A stretch of DNA of 64,000 nucleotides, from assembly GCA_944324965.1 (NCBI GenBank), contig CALUYH010000003.1, forward strand, positions 1 through 64,000, written 5' to 3'. The stretch is from Candidatus Avelusimicrobium gallinaceum. Lineage in GTDB: Bacteria > Elusimicrobiota > Elusimicrobia > Elusimicrobiales > Elusimicrobiaceae. This document shows, piece after piece, positions 34,663 through 43,356 of this stretch. The translations under genes and the position numbers were made by a program. Position 1 is the stretch's first letter. Every line of letters starts with the position of its first letter. The notes under the pieces are model-generated. The model saw only the letters and a program-made list of their open reading frames with translations, was not told where the DNA came from and made no database searches.

Positions 34663-35000
34663 AATTCCTCCCGTACGTGTTCCAACCCTTGGTCAAAAAT
34701 ACGTTTGACGTGTTCATCCGCCAGGGAATAAAACACCGTCTTCCCCTCCCGGCGGTTCTTTACCAGTTTGTTCTGTTTTAAAAAGCGCAGCTGGTGCGAA
34801 ATGGCCGAGTGCGTCATCCCCAGTTCGTCCGCAATGTGCTGGACGCACTGTTCGCACCCGAACAATGCGCACAAAATGCGCAGGCGGGTGCTGTCCCCAA
34901 AGACTTTAAACAAGTCTGCCAAGTCGTAGAGGGTTTCCTCGGGCAACTGCAAGGAAGGCTTGCAGTGGTGAGCCGTTTTTTTAGTCGTATTTTTAGCCAT
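34659..35000 (-). CDS. ArsR/SmtB-family metal-sensing repressor
   Basis: A 113-residue winged-helix repressor. Asp95, His97, His108 and Glu111 match the alpha-5 zinc site of SmtB-type sensors. Cys49 and Cys52 in GCEQCVQHIAD may add an alpha-3 site as in CadC-type sensors. The DNA-reading helix is in MTHSAISHQLRFL. Metal binding releases the operator. It is first in a two-gene operon with the ATPase it controls. A His-rich start (KKTAHHCK) may also bind metal. Confidence 0.94.
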   Translation of the reverse strand: MAKNTTKKTAHHCKPSLQLPEETLYDLADLFKVFGDSTRLRILCALFGCEQCVQHIADELGMTHSAISHQLRFLKQNKLVKNRREGKTVFYSLADEHVKRIFDQGLEHVREEL

Positions 35001-35022
35001 AGGTAAATCCTAAATAAGTAAA

Positions 35023-35075
35023 TATATGAACATATGTTCATATATTAGTATAATATTTTTTCTCTTTTGCGTCAA
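35023..35075 (-). promoter_or_regulatory. Promoter and operator of the metal-efflux operon
   Basis: On the minus strand TTGACG (35070-35075), a 17-nt spacer and TATACT (35047-35052) form a near-consensus promoter. Directly after it, the palindrome ATATGAACATATGTTCATAT (35024-35043) has the TGAA-N6-TTCA core of ArsR/SmtB operators and covers the transcription start. Confidence 0.85.
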
Positions 35076-35090
35076 GATTAAATTATTAAG

Positions 35091-35118
35091 TTGAGAAAAT
35101 GAGCAAAAATTGTATACT
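35091..35118 (+). promoter_or_regulatory. Promoter of the pilin-like gene
   Basis: TTGAGA (35091-35096), a 16-nt spacer and TATACT (35113-35118), with AAGGAG before the ATG at 35152. Confidence 0.75.
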
Positions 35119-35151
35119 ATTTTTAGCAGCAATTTATTTTAAGGAGAATCT

Positions 35152-35619
35152 ATGAAGAACCAGGGCTTTACTTTAATTGAACTTATGGTAGTGGTGCTGA
35201 TTATCGGCATTTTGTCCGCCATTGCTCTGCCGCAGTACGAAATGGCGGTGGAAAAATCCCGCATTACGGAAGCGTTGATTAATACCAAGGCCATCACGGA
35301 CGCGGCCCAGCGCTACTTCCAGGCCAACCCCAACGAAACCACCATCACCAGCAGACGCCAAATTGCCGACGTAGATTTGCGCGGCGGCACGTGGACGAAT
35401 AACACTACTTTTACAACGGACTTGTTTATCTATCAACTGGGAGGCGAAAACGGAATGGTAAGAGCCTACCGCACGGATGACAACAGCACTTCCTCGTACA
35501 TCTATATGGTGTGGCAACAGCCGGATTTGGGCAACGGGGCACAGGTAAAAGGCTGCGAAATAGGCAACGCAGACCGCGACACCGGCGAACAAATGTGCAA
35601 ATTCTTTACAGGCCTTTAA
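35152..35619 (+). CDS. Type IV pilin-like protein
   Basis: A 155-residue prepilin. The start MKNQGFTLIELMVVVLIIGI has the G|FTLIE cleavage site, with methylated Phe and the conserved Glu5, and a hydrophobic assembly helix. Two Cys near the C-terminus (KGCEIG and GEQMCKFF) could form the usual D-region disulfide. It may build a pilus or a pseudopilus; the assembly genes are not in this window. It is a single-gene unit with its own promoter and terminator. Elusimicrobia are known for many such genes. Confidence 0.92.
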   Translation: MKNQGFTLIELMVVVLIIGILSAIALPQYEMAVEKSRITEALINTKAITDAAQRYFQANPNETTITSRRQIADVDLRGGTWTNNTTFTTDLFIYQLGGENGMVRAYRTDDNSTSSYIYMVWQQPDLGNGAQVKGCEIGNADRDTGEQMCKFFTGL

Positions 35620-35630
35620 TTCTATCGGAT

Positions 35631-35661
35631 AAAAACCCCGGCTTAACCGCCGGGGTTTTTT
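35631..35661 (+). terminator. Terminator after the pilin-like gene
   Basis: CCCCGGC-TTAACC-GCCGGGG followed by TTTTTTAT. Confidence 0.9.
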
Positions 35662-35681
35662 ATGTCCGTCTAAATACCGTA

Positions 35682-35715
35682 TAAAAAATCCGCTGTTTTT
35701 ACAGCGGATTTTTGC
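35682..35715 (-). terminator. Terminator after murG
   Basis: AATCCGCTGT / ACAGCGGATT stem directly past the murG stop, with a T run on the minus strand. It can also act on the plus strand. Confidence 0.85.
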
Positions 35716-35717
35716 GT

Positions 35718-36806
35718 TTATAAATTGCGCAGCCGTTTCACAATGCCTTTGGCGGCCGTCATCGGGTTGGGGATTCTTAACCGGCGGTACGCACCGCGCA
35801 TGGCAAACAGTTCTTTGTTGCGGCTTGTCAGGCGCGTAAACGTGCGCCATAAATGGTCTTTTAAATTCTTGTCTTCCCGCACGATGCGCGCACACCCGGC
35901 GTCCGCCAGGATTTTGGCATTATAATACTGGTGGTCCGACGCCGCGTGCGGAAACGGAACCAAAATAGCCGGCAGGCGGCAATACATCAGTTCCGCCAGC
36001 GTGCTGGCGCCGCTGCGGCAGACGGCCAAATCCGCCACGCGCATTAAGGCATAAATTTCGTGCGAATAAGGCAGCACCGCCACATTGTGCAGGCCGGCAT
36101 AGCTTTCCCGTATCACGCCGAACCAGCGTTCCCCCGTAATATGGATGAACTGCCACCGTGTGGCGCGTTTAGACAGTTTGGCAATGATTTCCGCACACGC
36201 CCCGTTCAGCCCTTTGGCCCCCTGGCTGCCGCCAAACACGAGGGCAGTGTGTTTTTCCGGGTCCAGCCCCAAGCCTTCCAAAACGGCGGTTTTATCGGGC
36301 GTTTCGGCAAATTCCTGGCGGATAGGGGTGCTGGTCAGCACGGCATTTTTGAGCCGTTTATTAATGGGCAGGCCCAGCATAAATAAATCGGCAAAGTGGC
36401 CGCAGATTTTGTTGGAAAGCCCCAGGCGGGCGTTGGAATCGTGCACGGCCGTTTTGACGCCGCAAAAATGCGCCATAAATATAAGCGGGAAGGAAATATA
36501 TCCCCCCGTGCCGATGGCGACGTCCGGGCGGAAGTCCTTGATAATGCGGCGTGTTTCAAACATGGATTTAAAAAATTTGCCCCAAAAGCGCAAATGCCGC
36601 AGTGGATTAATGGAACGGGGCAGACCCGTGAAATCAATTTCCCGGTAGCGCAGTTTATGCGTTTCCAACACTTGGGCGGCGGGGTCGTTTTTGCGCACGA
36701 TAAAAAGCACGGCTAAACCTTGCCGGCGCAATTCCTTGCCCAAAGCCAGCCCCGGATAGAAATGGCCCCCGGTCCCGCCGGAAGCAATCAAAAAGCGTCT
36801 GTTCAT
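35718..36806 (-). CDS. murG: UDP-GlcNAc:lipid I N-acetylglucosaminyltransferase
   Basis: A 362-residue GT-B enzyme that makes lipid II at the inner face of the membrane. GGTGGHFYPGLALG at the N-terminus and FGGSQGAKGLN in the middle bind the substrates. It is the last gene of the long cell-wall operon and directly follows ftsW, as in many bacteria. Confidence 0.96.
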   Translation of the reverse strand: MNRRFLIASGGTGGHFYPGLALGKELRRQGLAVLFIVRKNDPAAQVLETHKLRYREIDFTGLPRSINPLRHLRFWGKFFKSMFETRRIIKDFRPDVAIGTGGYISFPLIFMAHFCGVKTAVHDSNARLGLSNKICGHFADLFMLGLPINKRLKNAVLTSTPIRQEFAETPDKTAVLEGLGLDPEKHTALVFGGSQGAKGLNGACAEIIAKLSKRATRWQFIHITGERWFGVIRESYAGLHNVAVLPYSHEIYALMRVADLAVCRSGASTLAELMYCRLPAILVPFPHAASDHQYYNAKILADAGCARIVREDKNLKDHLWRTFTRLTSRNKELFAMRGAYRRLRIPNPMTAAKGIVKRLRNL

Positions 36807-36810
36807 AAAG

Positions 36811-38046
36811 TTATTTATTCCTGTTTTTGTAATTTGTAATGTCGTCGCGCAGGTTATTTTGGGTATTGTCCACCGCGGCCATATTGAGGATAATGCCCAT
36901 CATCACCAGCGTCATAATCACGGACGAGCCGCCGTACGAAAAGAACGGCAGCGCAATCCCTTTGGTGGGCAGCAGCCCGACGGCCATAGCCATATTAAAA
37001 AACGCCTGCATACAAATGGTAATCGTCAACCCGAAGATGACCATACTGTGAAAAGTCGTTTTGGCTACGCGCGCCAAACTGATGCCGCGTATCAGCAGCC
37101 AGCAGAAAAACGCCAGAATAATCACCACGCGCACAAGGCCCAATTCTTCGCACATAATGGAGAAGATAAAGTCCGTATGCGCAGCCGGCAGATATTCCAG
37201 CTTCAGTTCGCTGTTGCCCAATCCTTTGCCGAACCAGCCGCCCGACCCGATGGCCAAGAAAGACTGCACCAACTGATAGCCGCTGGTGCCGGCTTTTTCA
37301 AACGGGTTTAAGAACGAGAACAACCGTTCCCGCCGGTACGGCACAAACAAAAGCTGCTGGATAAGAAGCGGCGAAATCACCACCGCCGGCACCGCCAAGT
37401 GCTTCAGGCGCGCCCCGGCCACCACCAGCATAAACACAAACACCGCGCCCATCAGCGTCGGGGTGCCGATGTCTTTTTCGGCCAAAATCAGCGCCAGCGT
37501 CACCCCGGCTACGGCCATGGGTTTGATGAGCAGTTTCCAGTTTTTGGCCAGACGGCCCGATACGTTATCCAGGTAATCGGCCACGTAAATAACCAGCGTT
37601 ACTTTGGCAATTTCGGACGGCTGCAATTTGAAAAACCCGAAATCAATCCAGCGGTGCACGTTGGCTTGTTCGCGCGTGAACAACACGGCAATCAGCAACA
37701 CCCACGTGACATACATCAAGTTCATCGGCGAGAAAATCTTCAGCTTTTGCAGCTTGTCATACGTCTGCGCCAAAAACAGCGCCGCGATAACGCCCATAAA
37801 ATCAAACAACAGCTGGCGTTTGAAAAACGACGTGGAGTCAAACGCGCTGGAAGAATACGTAAACAACAGCCCGAACAGCACGAACGCAAACGTGATAAAC
37901 GCCAAACGTTTATCCAGGCGCAGCGGCTTCCACTCCGTTTGGCGGCGGCGGGACGCAAAGGCCTCGCTGCGGCCCTTGTAGAGGGTCGGCGTGCGTTTGA
38001 TGAAATTATTGCGCCGCTTGGGGGCTTTGTTAAACAGCTTGACCAT
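36811..38046 (-). CDS. ftsW: Peptidoglycan glycosyltransferase FtsW
   Basis: A 411-residue SEDS-family polymerase with about ten membrane helices. SEDS marks include the AHTDFIFSIMCEELG stretch and PFFSYGGSSVI near the C-terminus. It polymerises lipid II at the septum with its partner FtsI, encoded upstream. The first 40 residues are an unusually basic cytoplasmic tail (KAPKRRNNFIKRTPTLYKGR). murD, normally just before ftsW, is missing here. Confidence 0.95.
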   Translation of the reverse strand: MVKLFNKAPKRRNNFIKRTPTLYKGRSEAFASRRRQTEWKPLRLDKRLAFITFAFVLFGLLFTYSSSAFDSTSFFKRQLLFDFMGVIAALFLAQTYDKLQKLKIFSPMNLMYVTWVLLIAVLFTREQANVHRWIDFGFFKLQPSEIAKVTLVIYVADYLDNVSGRLAKNWKLLIKPMAVAGVTLALILAEKDIGTPTLMGAVFVFMLVVAGARLKHLAVPAVVISPLLIQQLLFVPYRRERLFSFLNPFEKAGTSGYQLVQSFLAIGSGGWFGKGLGNSELKLEYLPAAHTDFIFSIMCEELGLVRVVIILAFFCWLLIRGISLARVAKTTFHSMVIFGLTITICMQAFFNMAMAVGLLPTKGIALPFFSYGGSSVIMTLVMMGIILNMAAVDNTQNNLRDDITNYKNRNK

Positions 38047-38049
38047 ACG

Positions 38050-39135
38050 TTACCTGATTTTTAAGGATGCCAGCGCCAGCAGCATCAGCATCGCGCCCAC
38101 AATCCAAAACCGCACGATGACTTTCGGCTCCGGCACGCCCATCAGCTCAAAATGATGGTGGATGGGGGCCATTTTAAACAACCGTTTGCCGTGCGTCAGT
38201 TTAAAATACCCCATCTGCAACATGACGGACAGCGTTTCCAGCACAAAAATGCCGCCTGCAATCGGCAAGAGCAGTTCCTGCTTTACGCACAGCGCCGCCG
38301 TGCCGATTACGCCGCCCAAGAAGAGCGAGCTCGTATCGCCCATAAACACTTGGGCAGGATAAGAATTGAACCACAAAAACCCCGCACACGCCCCAATCAG
38401 TGCGCCCATAAATACGGTGATTTCCCCCGCGCCGGGCACATAGATGATTTTTAAGTAGTCGGCAAAATGCACGTTCCCGGCCACATACGCCACAATGGCG
38501 TACGTCGCCGCCGTGAACACCATACACCCGCTGGCCAGGCCGTCCAGGCCGTCCGTTAAGTTGGTGGCGTTGGAGGAACCGACAATCACCAGCATGGCAA
38601 AAGCAAAATAGAAGACGGACAAGTCAATAAACATTTTGCTCATATACGGGATGATGAGCGAGGTGGCATATTCTCCGTTGGGCGGGTTCATTGCCAAATA
38701 CCCTACCACCACAACGGCCGTAAACAGCTGGATGGCCAATTTGATGGAGGATTTCATCCCCTCCGGGTTCTTTTTGACGAGTTTGGTGTAGTCGTCCATT
38801 ACGCCGGCAATACCCAGCGTGACGGTAGTGAATACCAAAAGCCAAATGTAGTTGCTGTCCAGCCGCGCCCACAGGAGCACGCTTACAATCAGGCTGACAA
38901 AAATCAGCAGCCCCCCCATCGTGGGCGTGCCGCTTTTGGACAGGTGCGACGCCGGACCGTATTCGCGCTCTATCTGTTGGATTTTGTACGAACGCAATTT
39001 AGCCACCACTTTCGGGCCGATCAGCAGCGTGAGTAAAAACGACGTTACAATCGCCGCGCCGGTGCGGAAGGTGATGTAGCTAAAGATGTTTAGGAAACTC
39101 CAGTTGTCCGTAAACGACGTGAGGTAGTAGAACAT
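38050..39135 (-). CDS. mraY: Phospho-MurNAc-pentapeptide translocase
   Basis: A 361-residue membrane enzyme that makes lipid I from UDP-MurNAc-pentapeptide and undecaprenyl phosphate. DDYTK holds the Asp pair, NATNLTDGLDGLA is the second family motif, and HHHFE near residue 325 is the third. About ten membrane helices. It lies between murF and ftsW with gaps of only a few bases. Confidence 0.97.
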   Translation of the reverse strand: MFYYLTSFTDNWSFLNIFSYITFRTGAAIVTSFLLTLLIGPKVVAKLRSYKIQQIEREYGPASHLSKSGTPTMGGLLIFVSLIVSVLLWARLDSNYIWLLVFTTVTLGIAGVMDDYTKLVKKNPEGMKSSIKLAIQLFTAVVVVGYLAMNPPNGEYATSLIIPYMSKMFIDLSVFYFAFAMLVIVGSSNATNLTDGLDGLASGCMVFTAATYAIVAYVAGNVHFADYLKIIYVPGAGEITVFMGALIGACAGFLWFNSYPAQVFMGDTSSLFLGGVIGTAALCVKQELLLPIAGGIFVLETLSVMLQMGYFKLTHGKRLFKMAPIHHHFELMGVPEPKVIVRFWIVGAMLMLLALASLKIR

Positions 39136-39141
39136 GGGGTC

Positions 39142-40485
39142 TTAAATCTCCTTGAGGATGTTTTCAAAATTCATGGAGCGCGACGCCTTGACCAGGCACG
39201 TGCCGCCCTTTTTCAGCACGGCGGACAAGTTCTTCGTCCACCCGCTGGGGGTAGGCGCGTAGAACGCTTTTACGCCGGGAGCGTTTTTGAGTTTTTCGTA
39301 GGCGTATTTCATTTCCGGCCCGGCCAAAAAGGCGTATTCCACGCCGTTATCCAGCACTTGGCGCGCCACCAGCCGGTGGTATTCTTTGGACGTATCGCCC
39401 AGTTCCTTCATGTCACCCAGCACGGCAATGCGGGGTTTGGCGATTTCGCGCCCTAAAATTTCCAGTGCGTTTTGCATACTGGCCGGGTTGGCGTTGTAGC
39501 AATCCAAAATAAACTCCACCCCTTTTTGGTGCAGCCGTTCCAGGCGCATGGGCATGGGCGTGTAGTTCATCAGGCCCTTTTTGACGTTGTCCATATACAG
39601 CCCCAGCGCAATGGCGGCGGCGGCCGCGGCGGCGGCGTTTAATTTGTCGTGGTGTTCCAGTTTCAGGTCCAGCACGTACGCTTCGCCTTTGTAGGTAAAC
39701 GAAAATTTTTCCGTATCCAAAATCTGCAAATCCGCCCCCGGGTGGAACCCGAACGAAATGCGTTTTCCTTTAAATTCGGTATTTAAGCGGCTGAGCAGGG
39801 CGTCGTCGGCATTGTAAACCAGTGTCCCGCCGAAATTTAAGCACTTGGCAATTTCCGTTTTGGTTTTATAGACGGTTTCCAAATCGTGGAAAAATTCCAA
39901 ATGGGCGGCCGACACGTTGGTAATTACGCCCACATCCGGCACCGCCAGCGAGGCGGTTTCTTCAATGTCGCCGGGGTGAGAAGCCCCCAGCTCAAAAATA
40001 CCGTATTTGTGCTTGGGTTGGATTTCCAACAGGGAGAACGGAACCCCGAACTGGTTGTTGAAGTTGCCCATATTGGCGATGGTTTCGCCGGCGGTTTCGC
40101 AAATGGCGCGCAGCATTTGTTTGGTGGTGCTTTTGCCGTTGGAACCGGTGATGGCGGCCACTTTTAAAGTGCTGTTCATCCGGTGATATTTGGCCAGGGC
40201 CTGCAAGGCTTTTAACGAATCGTCCACCAACAGGAAAGACGCTTTGGTGTTTTTGGGAATATCAAATCCTTTTTCCGCCAGCACGACCGTGGCCCCTTTT
40301 TTAAGTACGTCGGGGATAAATTGGCGGGCGTCGTGGTTCTTGCCTTTAAGCGCAATAAACGCATCGCCGGGGCGGATGACGCGGGAGTCCGTTACGAAAG
40401 CCGTCACTTTCGTTTGGGGAGCGGAGGAAATCAGTTCCGCACCGGTAATTTTCGCTATTTTGCTGAGGGTTAAATCAAGTTTCAT
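39142..40485 (-). CDS. murF: UDP-MurNAc-tripeptide:D-Ala-D-Ala ligase
   Basis: A 447-residue Mur ligase that adds D-Ala-D-Ala to complete the pentapeptide precursor. ITGSNGKSTTKQML (about 114-127) is the ATP site. The N-terminal domain (SKIAKITGAELI, VTDSRVIRPGDAFIALKG) is typical of MurF. GGAGT precedes the ATG. murE, usually its immediate upstream neighbour, is absent here. Confidence 0.96.
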   Translation of the reverse strand: MKLDLTLSKIAKITGAELISSAPQTKVTAFVTDSRVIRPGDAFIALKGKNHDARQFIPDVLKKGATVVLAEKGFDIPKNTKASFLLVDDSLKALQALAKYHRMNSTLKVAAITGSNGKSTTKQMLRAICETAGETIANMGNFNNQFGVPFSLLEIQPKHKYGIFELGASHPGDIEETASLAVPDVGVITNVSAAHLEFFHDLETVYKTKTEIAKCLNFGGTLVYNADDALLSRLNTEFKGKRISFGFHPGADLQILDTEKFSFTYKGEAYVLDLKLEHHDKLNAAAAAAAAIALGLYMDNVKKGLMNYTPMPMRLERLHQKGVEFILDCYNANPASMQNALEILGREIAKPRIAVLGDMKELGDTSKEYHRLVARQVLDNGVEYAFLAGPEMKYAYEKLKNAPGVKAFYAPTPSGWTKNLSAVLKKGGTCLVKASRSMNFENILKEI

Positions 40486-40514
40486 ACATACTCCTTACAA
40501 AAATCAAATCGTTC

Positions 40515-42209
40515 TTAAAAATCCACCTGGTCGGGCGGTATGCCTTTCATGGCCAGCATGCGTTCCATAATTTCTTTGAACACCGGGGCCGCAGCCGAGC
40601 TGCCAAAGCTGTATTTGTCCGGGTCGTCCAGCACCACCAGCACGGTAAACTGCGGGTCGGACACGGGCGCAAACCCGCAAAACGACACAATGTGCTTGCG
40701 TTTGGCATAGCCGCCTTCCTTGCTCAGTTTTTCGGCGGTACCCGTTTTGCCGGCCACTTGGTAACCCGTAATGCGCGCCCGCTTGCCGGAGCCGGCTTCC
40801 ACCACGCTTTGGAGGGCTTTTTTCATCATATCGGACGTTTCCTTTTGAATGACGCGGCGGATTTTGACCGGTTTGGATTTTTTGTCCACTTTGCCGCCGG
40901 CGTATTCAATGCGGTCCACAATGTGCGGCTGCATCAGAATGCCCCCGTTTGCAATGGCGGAATAGGCGTTAATCAGCTGGATAGGCGTTACGGCGATACC
41001 GTAGCCGTAGCCTTTGGCGGCCGTATCTACCACCGTCCATTTGTTGTACGGAGGCACATAGCCTTTGGATTCCCCGTTAAAATTGATGTCCGTTTTGGTA
41101 CCGAAGCCGAAGGCTTTAAAGTAATAAAAAAGGTTTTTGGCGCCCAATTTCAGGGCAATTTTCCCCGCCCCGATGTTAGACGACAACTGCAAAATTTCCG
41201 GGATGGACAAAAAGTCCTTGTCGTGCTGGTTATCCTGCACTATTTTGCCGCGGGAAACTTCCCACCTGCGGCCGGACATATCAATACTGTCGGTCATCTG
41301 CACCACGCCCGCGTCCAGCGCCGAGGAAATGGCAATCGATTTTAAGGTGGAGCCGGGCTCGTACGTAAACTGGAACGCCAGCGACTGGCCGTCCTTTACC
41401 GGGTAGGAGGCCGCCGCCAAAATTTTGCCGGTTTTGGTTTCCTGCACGATGGCAATGCCGTGCTTGGCGCCGATTTTTTCCACTTCAGCCCACAGGGCGC
41501 TTTCGGCGTAGAATTGGGCTACGGCGTCTATGGTCAGATAGACGTTGGCCACGGACAGTTCTTCCTTTAGTTTGCGGTCGTAAATAATCTCGCCGCGGCG
41601 CGCGCGTTTGGCGCGTTTTTTGCTGATGTCCTGGCTGAGCTCGCGGTTGTACATTTGCTCTATGCCCGAAAGCCCGTAGTTTTTGGAATTGGACGCGCCG
41701 ATTAAATCCAGCGCGCTGTTCCCGTACGGGTGGATGCGTTCGTACTCCGGCGTCAGTTCCAGCCCCTGGCCCAGGCGCGTGCGCAAAATTTGCGAGATTT
41801 TAATGTATTTATCCGGCTTGATTTTTTTGGCCACAAAAAAGAAGTTGGACGCGCGGTTCCATTTTTCCAAAATACGTTTTTTGGGCATTTCCAGCGTTTC
41901 GGCCAGGAAATTGACCGTTTTGTTTTTGTCCAGCACATAGCGTTTGTTTACGCCGCAGGAGTGCGTCCGCACGGATTCGGCCATTTCGCGCCCGTTTACG
42001 TCCAAAATTTTGCCGCGCAGGCGGTCTTCGGCCAGGTAATTGTAAATGGCGCGCTCGGCCTTGGAGGAAAATTCTTCATACAAAAACGTCTGCATATAGA
42101 ACAACCGCCCGAAAATGGCCAGCGGCGCCAGCAAAATCACCAGGCCCGCCACGCGCATACGGCTTTTGACGTTGAACACAAAAGGAGAAGGAGCCGATTT
42201 TTTAAACAT
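40515..42209 (-). CDS. ftsI: Septal penicillin-binding protein (transpeptidase)
   Basis: A 564-residue class B PBP. A cytoplasmic tail and one membrane helix (VAGLVILLAPLAIFGRLF) come first, then a dimerisation domain and the transpeptidase with active-site Ser in PGSTLKS, SSN and KTGTAEK motifs. It cross-links septal peptidoglycan with FtsW. It starts 3 nt after ftsL, the conserved order. Confidence 0.96.
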   Translation of the reverse strand: MFKKSAPSPFVFNVKSRMRVAGLVILLAPLAIFGRLFYMQTFLYEEFSSKAERAIYNYLAEDRLRGKILDVNGREMAESVRTHSCGVNKRYVLDKNKTVNFLAETLEMPKKRILEKWNRASNFFFVAKKIKPDKYIKISQILRTRLGQGLELTPEYERIHPYGNSALDLIGASNSKNYGLSGIEQMYNRELSQDISKKRAKRARRGEIIYDRKLKEELSVANVYLTIDAVAQFYAESALWAEVEKIGAKHGIAIVQETKTGKILAAASYPVKDGQSLAFQFTYEPGSTLKSIAISSALDAGVVQMTDSIDMSGRRWEVSRGKIVQDNQHDKDFLSIPEILQLSSNIGAGKIALKLGAKNLFYYFKAFGFGTKTDINFNGESKGYVPPYNKWTVVDTAAKGYGYGIAVTPIQLINAYSAIANGGILMQPHIVDRIEYAGGKVDKKSKPVKIRRVIQKETSDMMKKALQSVVEAGSGKRARITGYQVAGKTGTAEKLSKEGGYAKRKHIVSFCGFAPVSDPQFTVLVVLDDPDKYSFGSSAAAPVFKEIMERMLAMKGIPPDQVDF

Positions 42210-42211
42210 AC

Positions 42212-42469
42212 TTATTTATCTTCCAATACGACAATTTCGTGCGGCTTGGCCGGCACCATGCCCAGCTTTTCCTCGGCCTGGCGGGTAATGTTGCCCGGGC
42301 TGGACAAGCGGGAAATTTCCAACTGCAAATACTGGTTGCGGGCTTCTTTCACTTCCACTTCGTTTTGCAGCTGGCTGATGGTTCGGCCCGAGCGGTTGAT
42401 TTCTATACGCATCATCACCACGCCAAAACCAAATAACGCAATAATAAATACAAGTCCGAAAAGTTTCAT
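42212..42469 (-). CDS. ftsL: FtsL-like division protein
   Basis: An 85-residue bitopic protein: a membrane helix at about 3-20 and a periplasmic coiled coil (ISQLQNEVEVKEARNQYLQL), ending in a KLGMV motif typical of FtsL. Its sequence is poorly conserved, so its place between rsmH and ftsI is important support. FtsL links the FtsQLB complex to FtsWI. Confidence 0.88.
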   Translation of the reverse strand: MKLFGLVFIIALFGFGVVMMRIEINRSGRTISQLQNEVEVKEARNQYLQLEISRLSSPGNITRQAEEKLGMVPAKPHEIVVLEDK

Positions 42470-42471
42470 AC

Positions 42472-43356
42472 TTACATCCTTTCAATCACGCGCAATTTTG
42501 CGCTGCGGGCCCGCCGGTTTTGGCGGACTTCTTCGTACTCGGGCGCCAGGGCGTGCTTGTTGACCAGCTTCCACGCGCCCGATTTGGCCAATTCCTTAAA
42601 GCGGTTCTTCACCAGCCGGTCTTCCAGCGAGTGGAACGTCAGCACCGCTGCGCGGCCGCCGGGCCGGACGATTTGCTCCAACGAATTAAGCGCCTGCTGT
42701 ACGGCGTCCAACTCCCCGTTGCACGCAATGCGCAAGGCCTGGAAAGTCTGCGTAGCGGGGTGGGTTTTGCCGCGCCGCCCGCCGTATACGCCTTCCACGA
42801 TTTTGGCCAGCTGCCCCGTGGTGGCAATTTTGCCTTGCCGCCGGGCCTGCATAATGGCCAGCGCAATGGGCGTGGCTTGGCGTTCTTCGCCAAAATCTTT
42901 CAAAATCCGTTCCAGTTCTGCCATCGGCCACGTGTTGACAATTACTTCCGCACTTAACGGGTTTTGCCGGTCAAAGCGCATATCCAGCGGACCGTCGTGC
43001 ACAATGCTGAACCCGCGGACCGGATTGTCCAGCTGGTACGAGCTTAACCCCAAATCAAACAGCGCACCATCCGCGCCGGATAAGCCCAGCTTTTGCAGTT
43101 CCTGCGGGGCCTGCGTGTAGCTTTCGTGAAATACGGTTAACCGCGGGTCGTTCACGCGCTCCACGGCCATACGCAATGCCTCGGCGTCTTTATCAAACCC
43201 CAAAATGCGCGCCTGCGGGCCGAGGCGGCTTAAAAAGTATTTGGTATGCCCGCCCAGGCCCAGCGTTCCGTCCACATACACGCCGCCGGGCTGCGTTAAA
43301 AGCAAATCGGCAATTTGCGGGGCCATAATGGGAATGTGCACCCAATTTTCCGTCAT
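42472..43356 (-). CDS. rsmH: 16S rRNA (cytosine-1402 N4)-methyltransferase
   Basis: A 294-residue enzyme. The SAM site reads VDGTLGLGGHTKYFLSRL, followed by ILGFDKDAEAL. The C-terminal LTFHSLEDRLVKN and RRARSAKLRVIER segments are RsmH marks. It modifies the decoding centre of 16S rRNA. It usually opens the division and cell-wall cluster, here without mraZ. Confidence 0.97.
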   Translation of the reverse strand: MTENWVHIPIMAPQIADLLLTQPGGVYVDGTLGLGGHTKYFLSRLGPQARILGFDKDAEALRMAVERVNDPRLTVFHESYTQAPQELQKLGLSGADGALFDLGLSSYQLDNPVRGFSIVHDGPLDMRFDRQNPLSAEVIVNTWPMAELERILKDFGEERQATPIALAIMQARRQGKIATTGQLAKIVEGVYGGRRGKTHPATQTFQALRIACNGELDAVQQALNSLEQIVRPGGRAAVLTFHSLEDRLVKNRFKELAKSGAWKLVNKHALAPEYEEVRQNRRARSAKLRVIERM